A stretch of DNA of 64,000 bases, taken from Daejeonella sp. GTDB taxonomy: Bacteria > Bacteroidota > Bacteroidia > Sphingobacteriales > Sphingobacteriaceae. The notes under the pieces are model-generated. The model was not told the origin of the DNA, ran no database searches, and was given only the letters and a program-made list of their open reading frames with translations. Numbering within the stretch: position 1 is the stretch's first letter; every line of letters begins with the position of its first letter. The translations under genes were made by a program, and so were the position numbers. The DNA is taken from contig NZ_JAFEIG010000033.1 of NCBI RefSeq assembly GCF_017495225.1, forward strand, positions 62,001 through 126,000, given 5' to 3'. Shown here in pieces: positions 44,251 through 52,703 of the stretch.

Positions 44251-44280
44251 TCCCGATTGCTTTGTCGGGATACAAAGATA
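44251..44280 (-). promoter_or_regulatory. carB promoter with leader hairpin
   Basis: On the minus strand TATCTTTG (44280-44273) matches the -7 box. It is followed within 2 bp by TCCCGACAAAGCAATCGGGA, a 6-bp stem with 8-base loop (44270-44251), and then TTTTGTTCTTTTTT. Placed at the transcription start, this looks like a small terminator or a 5-prime protective hairpin in the ~75-bp leader of carB. Confidence 0.55.
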
Positions 44281-44482
44281 TGTTTTTTTAAGCGAATGGA
44301 CGTGAATAATTGTAAAAATCTCATTCAAAAAATAATTTTTAGAGATTTTTAATTTAAAATGTTTTTCTATGAGAATTCCTTAATAATATTGTATCAGAAA
44401 TGGCATTGTTAATGAATTTTTCAATATTCTATAAAATTTGAATTTTCATCTTAGTTGATGCCTATTTAAAAACACATTTATC

Positions 44483-45013
44483 ATGAGAAAATTAGTTTTA
44501 GGATTTATAGTTTTAGTCACCTTTTTAAGTGCTTGCTCAGCAGTTCAATCTGTTATACGTTCAACATTTCCCTATACAGCTAGCTTAATAATCCCGAAAA
44601 CGGATAAAATTGATACGCTTTTATCTGTTAGGAGTCAGGCGAGTACCCTAGACCAGATAATTACAGGTTATGGATCAAATACTAAAGCTATTAAAGATGT
44701 GCGTTTAGCATCTTTAAAGATTGATGCAAATACACCTGTAGGTCAAAGTATTGGTATTTTCAAATCAATAAAGGTTTATATTTCTCGTGGCGATAGTAGT
44801 AAGGAGTTGCTGATTGCATCACGAAATGAAATTGCCCCTAGCCTTGGTAGCATCATCATGCTAGATACTGATAGCACAGTATTTTTAGACGATTTTATAA
44901 AGGGATCAACAGTACGTATTAGGCTGGAGTATGAGTTACGTAATTCAATTTCTAATGAAATAAATCTGAAGGCTAGTTTAGCATTAAGTGTAGCAAGTAA
45001 AAAGGCAAAATAA
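44483..45013 (+). CDS. Uncharacterised lipoprotein
   Basis: 176 residues. The signal peptide ends FLSACS, a lipobox (Cys ~18), so it is probably anchored to a membrane. The remainder is predicted beta-rich (TASLIIPKTDKIDTLLSVRS, VRIRLEYELRNSIS, LKASLALSVASKK) without a domain I recognise. A PnuC gene follows 43 bp later but has its own promoter, so no functional link is implied. Confidence 0.65.
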   Translation: MRKLVLGFIVLVTFLSACSAVQSVIRSTFPYTASLIIPKTDKIDTLLSVRSQASTLDQIITGYGSNTKAIKDVRLASLKIDANTPVGQSIGIFKSIKVYISRGDSSKELLIASRNEIAPSLGSIIMLDTDSTVFLDDFIKGSTVRIRLEYELRNSISNEINLKASLALSVASKKAK

Positions 45014-45043
45014 TTCATTATTCGCTAAATCTAATTTCTGGCT

Positions 45044-45051
45044 TATCTTTG
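45044..45051 (+). promoter_or_regulatory. -7 box TATCTTTG for pnuC
   Basis: TATCTTTG ends 5 bases before the pnuC ATG at 45057. With the usual distance from -7 box to start point, transcription would begin at or next to the start codon, so the message may be leaderless. Confidence 0.55.
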
Positions 45052-45056
45052 TCCCG

Positions 45057-45683
45057 ATGAATTTTATTCTCACTGTTACCGACTGGCTTAAGAGTCAAAG
45101 TCTGCTTGAAGTTTCTGGCGTGATTAGCGGTATTTTATGCGTTTACCTCGCTGCAAAGAATAATATTTGGAGTTGGCCTCTCGCTATAATTAGTGTGTCG
45201 ATTTATACCATTATATTTTTTGAGGAAAAGCTATACGCCGATACAGGTTTACAGATTTATTTTTTGTTCACAAATATCTATGGCTGGTATTTTTGGAGTA
45301 GAAAATCGAGTGCGGAAAATAAGACGCCAGTCACTTTTGCTTCAAAAAAGCTTATTTTACTGTCAATTGTAAGTATCCTGCTTTTTACATTTTTACTCGG
45401 GACTTTCCTCATCAAAAGTACAGATGCCTCTTTCCCATTCATAGATAGTTTTTGCACCGCTTGCAGTCTTGTTGCACAATTTTTTCTTGCCCGAAAAATT
45501 ATTGAAAACTGGTTGATTTGGATTTTTGTAGATATAATTTATGTGGGGGTTTATTTAATGAAGGACTTACATTTAACTGCAGGAATGTATGCTTTATATA
45601 TTTTTATTGCTGCAATGGGCTATATTAACTGGAAAAGGGATTATAATCAATCCGAACTGTCGAACAAGACTCGGCCTTTATAA
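45057..45683 (+). CDS. pnuC: Nicotinamide riboside transporter PnuC family
   Basis: 208-residue integral membrane protein with about seven helices. Family landmarks: VSGIISG-like VSGVISGILCVYLAAK, NIWSWPLAIISV and FFEEKLYADTGLQIYFLFTNIYGWYFW. PnuC imports nicotinamide riboside by facilitated diffusion with trapping by phosphorylation. The next gene encodes a NadR-type kinase that would do this. No TPP riboswitch precedes it, which argues against the thiamine-specific PnuT variant. Confidence 0.9.
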   Translation: MNFILTVTDWLKSQSLLEVSGVISGILCVYLAAKNNIWSWPLAIISVSIYTIIFFEEKLYADTGLQIYFLFTNIYGWYFWSRKSSAENKTPVTFASKKLILLSIVSILLFTFLLGTFLIKSTDASFPFIDSFCTACSLVAQFFLARKIIENWLIWIFVDIIYVGVYLMKDLHLTAGMYALYIFIAAMGYINWKRDYNQSELSNKTRPL

Positions 45684-45696
45684 ATAGAATGGCTTT

Positions 45697-46242
45697 ATGA
45701 ATAATATAATGGAATCGGGCTTGATTAAGATAGCGATTGTGGGGCCTGAATCTACAGGGAAATCAACAATTTCTGAACAATTAGCCAATCACTATCAAAC
45801 TGTTTGGGTACCTGAATATGCTCGCGGCTATTGCGAAAAGTTAACCGCACCTTGTACTTGGGAGGATGAAATTAATATGTTTAGAGGTCAGCTTGAATTA
45901 GAAGCCGAACTCGCTGCAAAAGCAAAGCGTATTCTTATTTGTGATACTACCATCATTACTGTTAAAATTTGGAGCGATCATATTTTTGGGAGCTCACCTC
46001 AGGAAGTGCTCGACAAATTGCCGCATCATTCATACGATTTATACTTATTAATGAATATTGACCTTCCATGGGAGGAGGATCCTTTGAGAGATTTCCCTGA
46101 TTTGCGCGAACATTTCTTAGGTGTTTGGCATTCAGAACTCAAATCTTTAAATGCGAATTATACGCTTATTTCTGGCTCAGATGATTTAAGATTACAAAAT
46201 GCCATTCAGTGTATTGATTCGTTTTTGGTAGGCATTAACTAA
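45697..46242 (+). CDS. NadR-like ribosylnicotinamide kinase (AAA domain)
   Basis: 181-residue P-loop kinase resembling the C-terminal kinase domain of NadR. Walker A is VGPESTGKSTI (~18), then VPEYARGYCEKL and ICDTTIITVKIW, and the lid-like WEEDPLRDFPDLREHF. It lacks the NadR repressor and adenylyltransferase domains, so it should simply phosphorylate nicotinamide riboside to NMN. It lies 13 bp after pnuC, forming a two-gene NAD salvage operon. ATG at 45709 is an alternative start. Confidence 0.88.
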   Translation: MNNIMESGLIKIAIVGPESTGKSTISEQLANHYQTVWVPEYARGYCEKLTAPCTWEDEINMFRGQLELEAELAAKAKRILICDTTIITVKIWSDHIFGSSPQEVLDKLPHHSYDLYLLMNIDLPWEEDPLRDFPDLREHFLGVWHSELKSLNANYTLISGSDDLRLQNAIQCIDSFLVGIN

Positions 46243-46422
46243 TTATTTATCATTTTCTGATAATTTGCTATTCACTTTGATGAGTATATTGGAATAAAAA
46301 TTCAAAAAAATAATTCCTAAATTCTTCTTTGAGTACTCTCATCGCATACTCAAATTTTATTTTTTTTATTGATGCAACACAGTGGAAAAGTCTGCGTCTT
46401 ATAAAAAACAAAGCTTAAAAAT

Positions 46423-46986
46423 TTGGAATCTGTTTACGTAGATCAGCATCATGGCCTTGTGCTTGAGTGCAGAAATGGCAGTAGGAAAGCGCATAATGAC
46501 CTATACAAACTCTACTCAAGAGCGATGTTCAATATTGCTATGCGTATTCTTAATGATACAGAAGAAGCCTCAGATGTTTTACAAGAATCTTTTGTTGATG
46601 CTTTTTCGCGTATTGCTGATTTCAGACAGGAAACTACTTTTGGGATGTGGTTGAAACAGATTATTATTAATAAATCGATTAGCCAGCTTCGAAAGCGTAA
46701 AATGGAGCTTATTTCAATTGATGAAACAGATGTGGATTCTATTCCGGATTCAGATTTTCTAGATTCTGAAGATCTCGAGTTCCAGGTAAAACAAGTGCGC
46801 GATGCAATTCAGAAACTTCCTGATGGCTACCGCGTGGTATTAAGCTTATATCTGCTAGAGGGTTATGATCATGAAGAGATTTCTCATATTTTGAGGATTA
46901 GTGAAAATACCTCAAGATCGCAATACATGCGTGCTAGAAGAAAACTCATTGATATATTAAAAAATATAGGAATTACATATAATTAA
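46423..46986 (+). CDS. ECF-type RNA polymerase sigma factor
   Basis: 187-residue sigma-70 family protein with region 2 (FNIAMRILNDTEEASDVLQE, ~30-55; TTFGMWLKQIIINKSISQLR, ~68-88) and region 4 helix-turn-helix (LPDGYRVVLSLYLLEGYDHE, ISENTSRSQYMRARRKL). Region 1.1 and 3 are absent. The start is TTG at 46423 with no suitable ATG before region 2. It heads a three-gene unit with a membrane anti-sigma-like protein and an exported protein. Confidence 0.93.
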   Translation: MESVYVDQHHGLVLECRNGSRKAHNDLYKLYSRAMFNIAMRILNDTEEASDVLQESFVDAFSRIADFRQETTFGMWLKQIIINKSISQLRKRKMELISIDETDVDSIPDSDFLDSEDLEFQVKQVRDAIQKLPDGYRVVLSLYLLEGYDHEEISHILRISENTSRSQYMRARRKLIDILKNIGITYN

Positions 46987-47028
46987 TTAAAGATCCGGGT
47001 AAATAATCCCCGGATTAAGGAGAGGCTT

Positions 47029-47598
47029 ATGATGAAAGAAAGATTAGAGAGTTTTGTAAGAAATAATAAAAGAGATTTCGACCAGTTTGAAGCACCTGCT
47101 GACATTTGGAATAAGATTCAAGATCAGTTGGATGAAAAAAACATTGTGGCTGACTCAAAGCTAAAAAATGAAAGAGTTGTGCGTGTAAGTTTTTTATTAA
47201 AAATAGCCGCCAGTTTAGTCCCACTAATTATTGCAGCTCTATGGTTTTATCAATACCAGCTAATGCAATCTTCAGATTTAAACAATATTAATCCACAACT
47301 CGCAAAAGAGCAAATTCATTATACATCACTTATTGAAATAAAACGTGCTGAAATAAAACGAATAGAACGAGAAGATCCTCAATTATATGAGGAGTTTTCA
47401 TCCGAAATAAAAAAAATGGATTCAAGCTATCAAAAATTAAAGAATGAATTACCAGTTAGCCCTAATCAGGAGGAAACTGTAAAGGCGATGATTCAAAATC
47501 TTCAAATACAAACTGAATTGCTAAATCAGCAGCTACAAATAATTCAACAGATTAATCAAATTAAAAAAGACAAGGAGTATGGAAATCAAGATATTTAA
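47029..47598 (+). CDS. Probable anti-sigma factor, membrane-anchored
   Basis: 189 residues. A cytoplasmic N-terminus (FEAPADIWNKIQDQLDEK, ~20-37) looks like a sigma-binding helical region. A single membrane helix (AASLVPLIIAALWFY, ~60-75) is followed by a long, probably coiled-coil, Gln- and Glu-rich periplasmic segment (QIQTELLNQQLQIIQQINQI). Position right after an ECF sigma gene and the topology support anti-sigma function. It overlaps the next gene by 20 bp. Confidence 0.7.
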   Translation: MMKERLESFVRNNKRDFDQFEAPADIWNKIQDQLDEKNIVADSKLKNERVVRVSFLLKIAASLVPLIIAALWFYQYQLMQSSDLNNINPQLAKEQIHYTSLIEIKRAEIKRIEREDPQLYEEFSSEIKKMDSSYQKLKNELPVSPNQEETVKAMIQNLQIQTELLNQQLQIIQQINQIKKDKEYGNQDI

Positions 47599-48808
47599 AA
47601 AGGCAATAGTATTGAGTCTTACACTTTTGTTTAGTGAAATGGCATTAGCTCAGACTACCCAAATTGTTTATTTGAACGACTCAAAAATCAGGGTTGATCT
47701 AAATAACATTGAATTTGATGTTGCTAAGGCACTTAAAACAGTGCGTCTTGAATTGAAAAGCTTAAACTTTAGGCGTATTGGTGCTGCGTTTGACGCGATT
47801 GGAAAAGATATAGACAGAGAATTTAGTGATGTTGACTTTGAAATTATTGATGTAAATCCCGGAGTAGAACCCAAGTATGGCAATACAGCAGAAAAAACTA
47901 AAAGAGTAGTTAAGTCTTATCAAGTTGATAAGGATGATAAACTTGTAATTAATAACCAATACGGGAAAGTTGCTGTGCATGTTTGGAATAAGAATGAAAT
48001 CAAAGTTGAAGTGGAGATTAAAGCCTTTGAATCCTCCGAAAATAGAGCCAATCAATTACTAGATCATGTAAACATTTCAGAAACTCAGGTAAACAATCTC
48101 ATCAGTTTTAAAACTAATTTTGGAAAGATTTCGGAAAATTTCAGATCCTACATAAATAAGGGTGGAGGAGATGCAAGAAGAATTCAAGTTAATTATGTTA
48201 TCTACATGCCTGCAAAAAACGCATTGGATATTGATAATAAATACGGGGGTATAGAAATTGATGACTTTGCCGGGCCGCTTAATATTAATAGCGTTTACGG
48301 TTCATTTTCTGCGGGAAAAATCGACCACCCTGAAAATCAAGTAAAAGTGACTTATGGGTCTGCAAGTATAGATAATTTTTCGAATGGGGATTTATTGGTT
48401 ACTTATGGAAGTTTAAAGCTAAATGAGGCTGATAAACTTAACGCAACAATTAAGTACAGCAGTGCCAAAATTGCTCACCTTAGCAATGGAGGTACATTTA
48501 GTTTAGCTTATAGTGGCGGTTTTAAAATTGACACAGTTGATAAAAATGTCAAAAATCTCAATATTAATTCAGCTTATTCTGGTTTAACACTTGGTTTTGA
48601 TGAAGCTGCTGATTTTGATTTAGATGTTACAGTAAGTTATGCTGGTTTTAATTATATAGCAAACCAAATTACAATTATGGATCAGGCACTTAATAATCCA
48701 AAATCAAAGGCTTGGAATCCAACAAAGCATTTTTTAGGGCGAATAGGAAAGGGATCGGAATCTAAAATTGTGATTAAATCTAGTTATGGTTCCGTAAAGT
48801 TTTTATAA
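47579..48808 (+). CDS. Exported beta-structured protein, DUF4097-like
   Basis: 409 residues with a signal peptide ending EMALAQ (~25). From ~120 it has repeated short strands (KVAVHVWNKNEIKVEVEI, INSVYGSFSAGKI, KVTYGSASIDNFSNG, LLVTYGSLKLNEAD), which suggest a right-handed beta-helix or DUF4097-type adhesin-like fold. It is likely periplasmic or at the cell surface. Overlap with the anti-sigma gene indicates coupled translation, so it is a candidate target or sensor component of this sigma system. Confidence 0.65.
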   Translation: MEIKIFKKAIVLSLTLLFSEMALAQTTQIVYLNDSKIRVDLNNIEFDVAKALKTVRLELKSLNFRRIGAAFDAIGKDIDREFSDVDFEIIDVNPGVEPKYGNTAEKTKRVVKSYQVDKDDKLVINNQYGKVAVHVWNKNEIKVEVEIKAFESSENRANQLLDHVNISETQVNNLISFKTNFGKISENFRSYINKGGGDARRIQVNYVIYMPAKNALDIDNKYGGIEIDDFAGPLNINSVYGSFSAGKIDHPENQVKVTYGSASIDNFSNGDLLVTYGSLKLNEADKLNATIKYSSAKIAHLSNGGTFSLAYSGGFKIDTVDKNVKNLNINSAYSGLTLGFDEAADFDLDVTVSYAGFNYIANQITIMDQALNNPKSKAWNPTKHFLGRIGKGSESKIVIKSSYGSVKFL

Positions 48809-48827
48809 TTTATTTCTAAGAATCAAG

Positions 48828-48860
48828 AACCTTTCGCTCACTAACGAGAGGTTTTTGTTT
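48828..48860 (+). terminator. Rho-independent terminator
   Basis: AACCTTTCG pairs with CGAGAGGTT (one mismatch), followed by TTTGTTTTTTTT. It closes the sigma-factor operon. Confidence 0.85.
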
Positions 48861-48908
48861 TTTTTATAAACTCTTTTAACTTATTTTTACAAAAAATAAT
48901 TTTCAATT

Positions 48909-49685
48909 ATGGAATGGTTAGCAAACCCTGAAATCTGGATATCATTAATCACTTTAACAGTTTTAGAAATTGTACTCGGAATAGATAATATCATATTTAT
49001 TTCCATTATGGCATCAAAACTGCCAGCTAGCAAGCAGAAAAAAGCACGTCAGGTTGGTTTAGCATTAGCCATGATCACTAGAGTTTTATTGCTTTTGTCT
49101 TTATCATGGATAATGACATTAACTAGTCCACTGTTTAATATGGCCGAATGGATTGATTCGACTGATACTGAATTACTTAAACAGTTTGCAGTTTCTGGTC
49201 GAGATTTAATTCTAATTATTGGAGGTTTATTTTTAATTTATAAAAGCACAAGCGAGATTCATGATAAACTAGAAGGTGCTGAGCATCATTCTGATACAAA
49301 GGCAGTTGTGACTTTCTCTGGAGTAATCCTACAAATTTTAATTCTTGATATTGTATTTTCTCTCGACTCCGTAATTACTGCGGTAGGAATGGCAGATCAT
49401 ATTGAAGTGATGATAACTGCTGTAATTATAGCTGTTGCAGTAATGATGCTTTCTGCGGGTGCCATTAGTGAATTTGTAAATAAACATCCTACAGTAAAGA
49501 TGTTGGCTTTATCCTTTCTATTATTGATTGGAGTTTCTCTTTTAGCGGAAGGTTTCGATCAGCATATTCCTAAAGGATACATCTATTTTGCAATGGCTTT
49601 CTCAGTTTTAGTAGAAATGCTAAATCTAAAGATGAACAAAGGCAAAAAGGCCGTTCATTTACATAATGTACCAGAAGAAAAATAG
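48909..49685 (+). CDS. TerC family integral membrane protein
   Basis: 258 residues with about seven membrane helices. The TerC signature Asp residues occur in EIVLGIDNIIFISI (~22) and LDIVFSLDSVITAVGMAD (~145). TerC proteins are thought to move metal ions such as manganese or protect against metal or tellurite stress; the ion is not readable from the sequence. Single gene. Confidence 0.9.
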   Translation: MEWLANPEIWISLITLTVLEIVLGIDNIIFISIMASKLPASKQKKARQVGLALAMITRVLLLLSLSWIMTLTSPLFNMAEWIDSTDTELLKQFAVSGRDLILIIGGLFLIYKSTSEIHDKLEGAEHHSDTKAVVTFSGVILQILILDIVFSLDSVITAVGMADHIEVMITAVIIAVAVMMLSAGAISEFVNKHPTVKMLALSFLLLIGVSLLAEGFDQHIPKGYIYFAMAFSVLVEMLNLKMNKGKKAVHLHNVPEEK

Positions 49686-49693
49686 ATTTTAAT

Positions 49694-50881
49694 CTACATT
49701 ACGCGGCAGAGCAGACCTTTAAGATATTCGCCTTCAGGGAAGGATGACCTTACGGGATGGTCTGCCGCTTGTGAAAATTGCTGAATAAACTGCACTTCTT
49801 TTCCCGCATCTAGGGCTGCCCAAGCTAAAATTTGTTTAAATGTGCTAATATCAACAGCTCCTGAACATGAATAAGTGGCTAAAAGTCCCCCCTCATTTAA
49901 CAACAACATCGCCATTCTGTTAAGGTCTTTATAAGCTCTTGATGCCTTAGTTAATGCTGAACGCGATGGCGCGTATTTAGGTGGATCTAAAATTATGATA
50001 TCAAATTTTGCATTTCCCTCTCTAAAGGCTCTCAACTGCTTATTTACATCAGATTGAATAAGTTGGTGTGGGATTCCTGTAAAATTATTGCTTTCAATAT
50101 TTCGCTTTAAGGTTTCTAATGCCAAAGCTGAGCTGTCTACACTGATTACTTCTGCTGCTTTATTTCCCAAAGCATTCAGACTAAATCCGCCAGAGTAAGA
50201 AAAACAATCTAACACTTTTTTACCCTTAGCATATGCTGCTACCCATTTTCGATTATCACGCTGATCGCAATAAAAACCAGATTTTTGCCCTTCAGCAATA
50301 TTTACTTGATATAAAATTCCATTTTCTTTTACGCTCACAAACTCAGGTGGTTCTGCACCCAATAAAATACCACCAGAGGAGGCTTCCATGCCCTCATGTG
50401 CACGTGCTGAGGCATCACTTCTATCAAATATCCCTTTGGGACTCAGTAATTGTTGTAATTCGTCTAAAATAATGCCTTTTATTCGCTCTATGCCTGAGGT
50501 TAGGATTTGTACGGAAAGAAAATCGGCATAACGATCAACAATCAATCCTGGAAGAAAATCTGCCTCGCTAAAAATTAATCGATAGGTATTGGTATCATCA
50601 GTATTTAGATCTTCTCTATGTTTTACAGCAGTTCTAATCTTTTTCCGCCACCAGTTTTCATCAATCTCTGTTTCAAGATTCCATTCGAGGAGTCTGACTG
50701 CCACTCTAGATTTATCATTAAAAAAGCCATAGGCAAGAAAAGCGTTATTGCTGTCGTTCACCATCACAATATCCCCATTTTCAGGCTTTCCCTTTATCTG
50801 TTCAATTGCGCCCGAAAACACCCAAGGGTGCATTTGTCTGACCGCTTTTTCTTTCCCTTTTTTTAATTTTACTGAATGCAT
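49694..50881 (-). CDS. rlmI: RlmI-like 23S rRNA cytosine-C5 methyltransferase
   Basis: 395 residues. N-terminal PUA domain (~1-80; KGKEKAVRQMHPWVFSGAI), an EEHEE-like linker, then the AdoMet methyltransferase: VLDCFSYSGGFSLNAL (motif I, ~222), IIILDPPKYAPSR (motif IV) and the catalytic Cys in TYSCSGA (~355). The family methylates cytosine 1962 of 23S rRNA; assignment to that position is by homology. Confidence 0.9.
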   Translation of the reverse strand: MHSVKLKKGKEKAVRQMHPWVFSGAIEQIKGKPENGDIVMVNDSNNAFLAYGFFNDKSRVAVRLLEWNLETEIDENWWRKKIRTAVKHREDLNTDDTNTYRLIFSEADFLPGLIVDRYADFLSVQILTSGIERIKGIILDELQQLLSPKGIFDRSDASARAHEGMEASSGGILLGAEPPEFVSVKENGILYQVNIAEGQKSGFYCDQRDNRKWVAAYAKGKKVLDCFSYSGGFSLNALGNKAAEVISVDSSALALETLKRNIESNNFTGIPHQLIQSDVNKQLRAFREGNAKFDIIILDPPKYAPSRSALTKASRAYKDLNRMAMLLLNEGGLLATYSCSGAVDISTFKQILAWAALDAGKEVQFIQQFSQAADHPVRSSFPEGEYLKGLLCRVM

Positions 50882-50930
50882 GGCGCAAATTTACAATTTA
50901 TGTTCCAATCATATTGTAAAACCATGTAGC

Positions 50931-50962
50931 TTGGATATATTTCACAATTCCTGCTAACTTTG
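50931..50962 (+). promoter_or_regulatory. Promoter TTGG - 21 bp - TAACTTTG
   Basis: TTG(G) at 50931 and TAACTTTG at 50955-50962 match the Bacteroidota promoter spacing. Only 3 bases separate the -7 box from the ATG at 50966, so the message is probably leaderless or starts within the first codons. Confidence 0.6.
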
Positions 50963-50965
50963 TAC

Positions 50966-51301
50966 ATGGAAGAAATACAATGGTCGGATTTTGAGAAAGT
51001 TGCTCTGAAAGTGGGTACTGTTCTGGAGGTCCTTGATTTTCCGGAAGCTCGAAAACCAGCCTATAAGCTTAAAGTAGATTTTGGCGATTTTGGTCAAAAG
51101 TGGAGTAGCGCCCAAATAACCAAGCATTATTCAAAAGAAGAATTGATTGGAAAGCAGATTATTGGGGTTATCAATTTTCCTAAAAAACAGATTGCTAATT
51201 TTATTTCCGAATTTTTAGTTACTGGTTTTGCCGATCAACAGGGTGATATTGTTTTATCCGCTGTTGAACGAAAAGTTCCAAATGGTTCATCTTTACTCTA
51301 G
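50966..51301 (+). CDS. CsaA/Trbp111-like tRNA-binding protein
   Basis: 111-residue OB-fold protein of the tRNA-binding-domain family. MEEIQWSDFEKVALKVGTVL and the DFPEARKPAYKLKVDFG strand are diagnostic, followed by NFPKKQIANFISEFLVTGF. Such proteins bind structured tRNA and have been linked to translation-associated folding. ATG at 50966 is preferred over TTG at 50960. tadA follows 4 bp after the stop, so both probably form one operon. Confidence 0.9.
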   Translation: MEEIQWSDFEKVALKVGTVLEVLDFPEARKPAYKLKVDFGDFGQKWSSAQITKHYSKEELIGKQIIGVINFPKKQIANFISEFLVTGFADQQGDIVLSAVERKVPNGSSLL

Positions 51302-51305
51302 TTTT

Positions 51306-51782
51306 ATGAAATATATCAGTTTTACAGATGAACCACTTATAAATCCCGATGATTTTTTCATGAAGGAAGCACTCAAGGAAGCGCAAAAGGCACTTGCCCT
51401 TGATGAAGTTCCTATTGGTGCAGTGATTGTTCATGGAGGAAGAATTATTGGTAGAGGACATAATTTGACAGAACAATTAACAGATGTTACTGCTCATGCA
51501 GAAATGCAAGCTTTTACGGCTGCAGCAAATTATACCGGGGGTAAATATTTAAAAGATTGTACACTCTATGTAACCATTGAGCCTTGTGTGATGTGTGCTG
51601 GGGCATCCTACTGGACCCAAATAAGTCGGATAGTGTATGGCGCCACTGATTCAAAGAGGGGCTATTCGCATATCTCTGAAAAGATTATGCATCCCAAAAC
51701 AGAGGTGCTATCTGGTGTACGCGCCGAAGAGGCGGCAAATTTAATGAAAGATTTTTTTGCTTCGAAGCGCGATAAATCTTGA
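51306..51782 (+). CDS. tadA: tRNA-specific adenosine deaminase
   Basis: 158-residue zinc deaminase. ATG at 51306 (MKYISFTDEP) replaces the upstream frame start at 51228, which lies within the previous gene. Zinc and catalytic motifs: THAE-type TAHAEMQAF (~72) and PCVMCAGA (~102). It converts A34 to inosine in tRNA-Arg(ACG). Guanine-type nucleoside deaminase is an alternative in this family, but coupling with a tRNA-binding protein supports TadA. Confidence 0.88.
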   Translation: MKYISFTDEPLINPDDFFMKEALKEAQKALALDEVPIGAVIVHGGRIIGRGHNLTEQLTDVTAHAEMQAFTAAANYTGGKYLKDCTLYVTIEPCVMCAGASYWTQISRIVYGATDSKRGYSHISEKIMHPKTEVLSGVRAEEAANLMKDFFASKRDKS

Positions 51783-51815
51783 CATCAAATTGAAAAATTT
51801 ATAACATTTCAATCT

Positions 51816-51823
51816 TATATTTG
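51816..51823 (+). promoter_or_regulatory. -7 box TATATTTG for superoxide dismutase
   Basis: TATATTTG matches TAnnTTTG and lies 35 bp before the SOD start codon; TTG at 51790-51792 is in the -33 position. Confidence 0.55.
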
Positions 51824-51858
51824 TTAAAGAAAAAAGTATTAACCTTAAATATAAAATT

Positions 51859-52467
51859 ATGGCTTTTGAACTACCAGCGTTAGCATACGCTACAGATGCA
51901 CTAGAACCGCATATCGATAAAATGACTATGGAAATTCACCATGGTAAACATCACCAAGCTTATGTAGATAATCTAAATAAAGCTCTTGCTGGTACAGATG
52001 GCGAGAAAATGAGCATTGAAGATATCATTAAAAATATTTCTAAATACCCAATGGCTGTTAGAAATAATGGTGGTGGTCATTTCAATCATACGCTTTATTG
52101 GTCTACCATGTCGCCAAATGGCGGTGGTGCTCCAAGTGGCGACCTAGCAAAGGCAATTGATGCGGCTTTCGGTTCTTTTGATGAATTTAAAAAGAAGTTT
52201 GCTGAAGCAGGTATGACTCGTTTTGGATCTGGATGGTCGTGGCTTTCTGTTGCTGCTGATGGTAAATTACAAGTTAGCTCAACTCCTAATCAAGATAATC
52301 CAATGATGGATATCGCTGAAGTAAAAGGTACTCCAATCTTAGGAATGGATGTTTGGGAACATGCTTACTATTTAAAATATCAAAATAAACGTGCTGATTA
52401 TGTTGGCGCATTTATGAATGTAGTTAACTGGGATGCAGTTTCTAAGCTCTTCGCACAAGCAAAATAA
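51859..52467 (+). CDS. Superoxide dismutase, Fe/Mn type
   Basis: 202 residues. Converts superoxide to hydrogen peroxide and oxygen. Metal ligands: His in [13 protein letters not shown] (~27), His in [13 protein letters not shown] (~74-80), Asp and His in [11 protein letters not shown] (~165-169). The GGGHFNH segment resembles the Mn-type rather than the Fe-type (AQ) pattern, but metal use cannot be fixed from this alone. No signal peptide. An oxyR gene lies ~240 bp downstream on the other strand. Confidence 0.95.
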   Translation: MAFELPALAYATDALEPHIDKMTMEIHHGKHHQAYVDNLNKALAGTDGEKMSIEDIIKNISKYPMAVRNNGGGHFNHTLYWSTMSPNGGGAPSGDLAKAIDAAFGSFDEFKKKFAEAGMTRFGSGWSWLSVAADGKLQVSSTPNQDNPMMDIAEVKGTPILGMDVWEHAYYLKYQNKRADYVGAFMNVVNWDAVSKLFAQAK

Positions 52468-52490
52468 TTTTCTTTAAAACTTTATTGGGA

Positions 52491-52524
52491 AAGTGATGTA
52501 TTATATAGTACATCACTTTTTTTA
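52491..52524 (+). terminator. Rho-independent terminator
   Basis: AAGTGATGTA pairs perfectly with TACATCACTT around an 8-base loop, then TTTTTTATTT, 24 bp after the SOD stop. Confidence 0.88.
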
Positions 52525-52534
52525 TTTAGAAAAT

Positions 52535-52702
52535 ATGAGAAAATTATATTGGGTCCTCGCAATAAGCTCTATAACTTTATTATCCTCCTGTGAAATTATT
52601 GGAGGTATTTTCAAAGCAGGTGCTTATACCGGAATATTTATTGTTTTGGTACTAGTTGTCTTTGTTATTTGGCTTCTGTCGAAAATTATGCGCAAAAACT
52701 AA
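52535..52702 (+). CDS. Small lipoprotein with one membrane helix
   Basis: 55 residues from ATG 52535. An N-terminal signal with lipobox LLSSC (Cys ~17) is followed by a second hydrophobic helix (TGIFIVLVLVVFVIWLL) and a basic end. It overlaps the end of the SOD terminator region, ends 1 bp before the oxyR stop on the other strand, and has no recognised domain. ATG at 52493 lies inside the terminator hairpin and is unlikely. Confidence 0.6.
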   Translation: MRKLYWVLAISSITLLSSCEIIGGIFKAGAYTGIFIVLVLVVFVIWLLSKIMRKN

Positions 52703-52703
52703 A

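Noticed and set aside
44483-45683. Thiamine transporter PnuT instead of PnuC
   Set aside because: No TPP riboswitch precedes the gene and the neighbour is a NadR-type kinase, which fits nicotinamide riboside.
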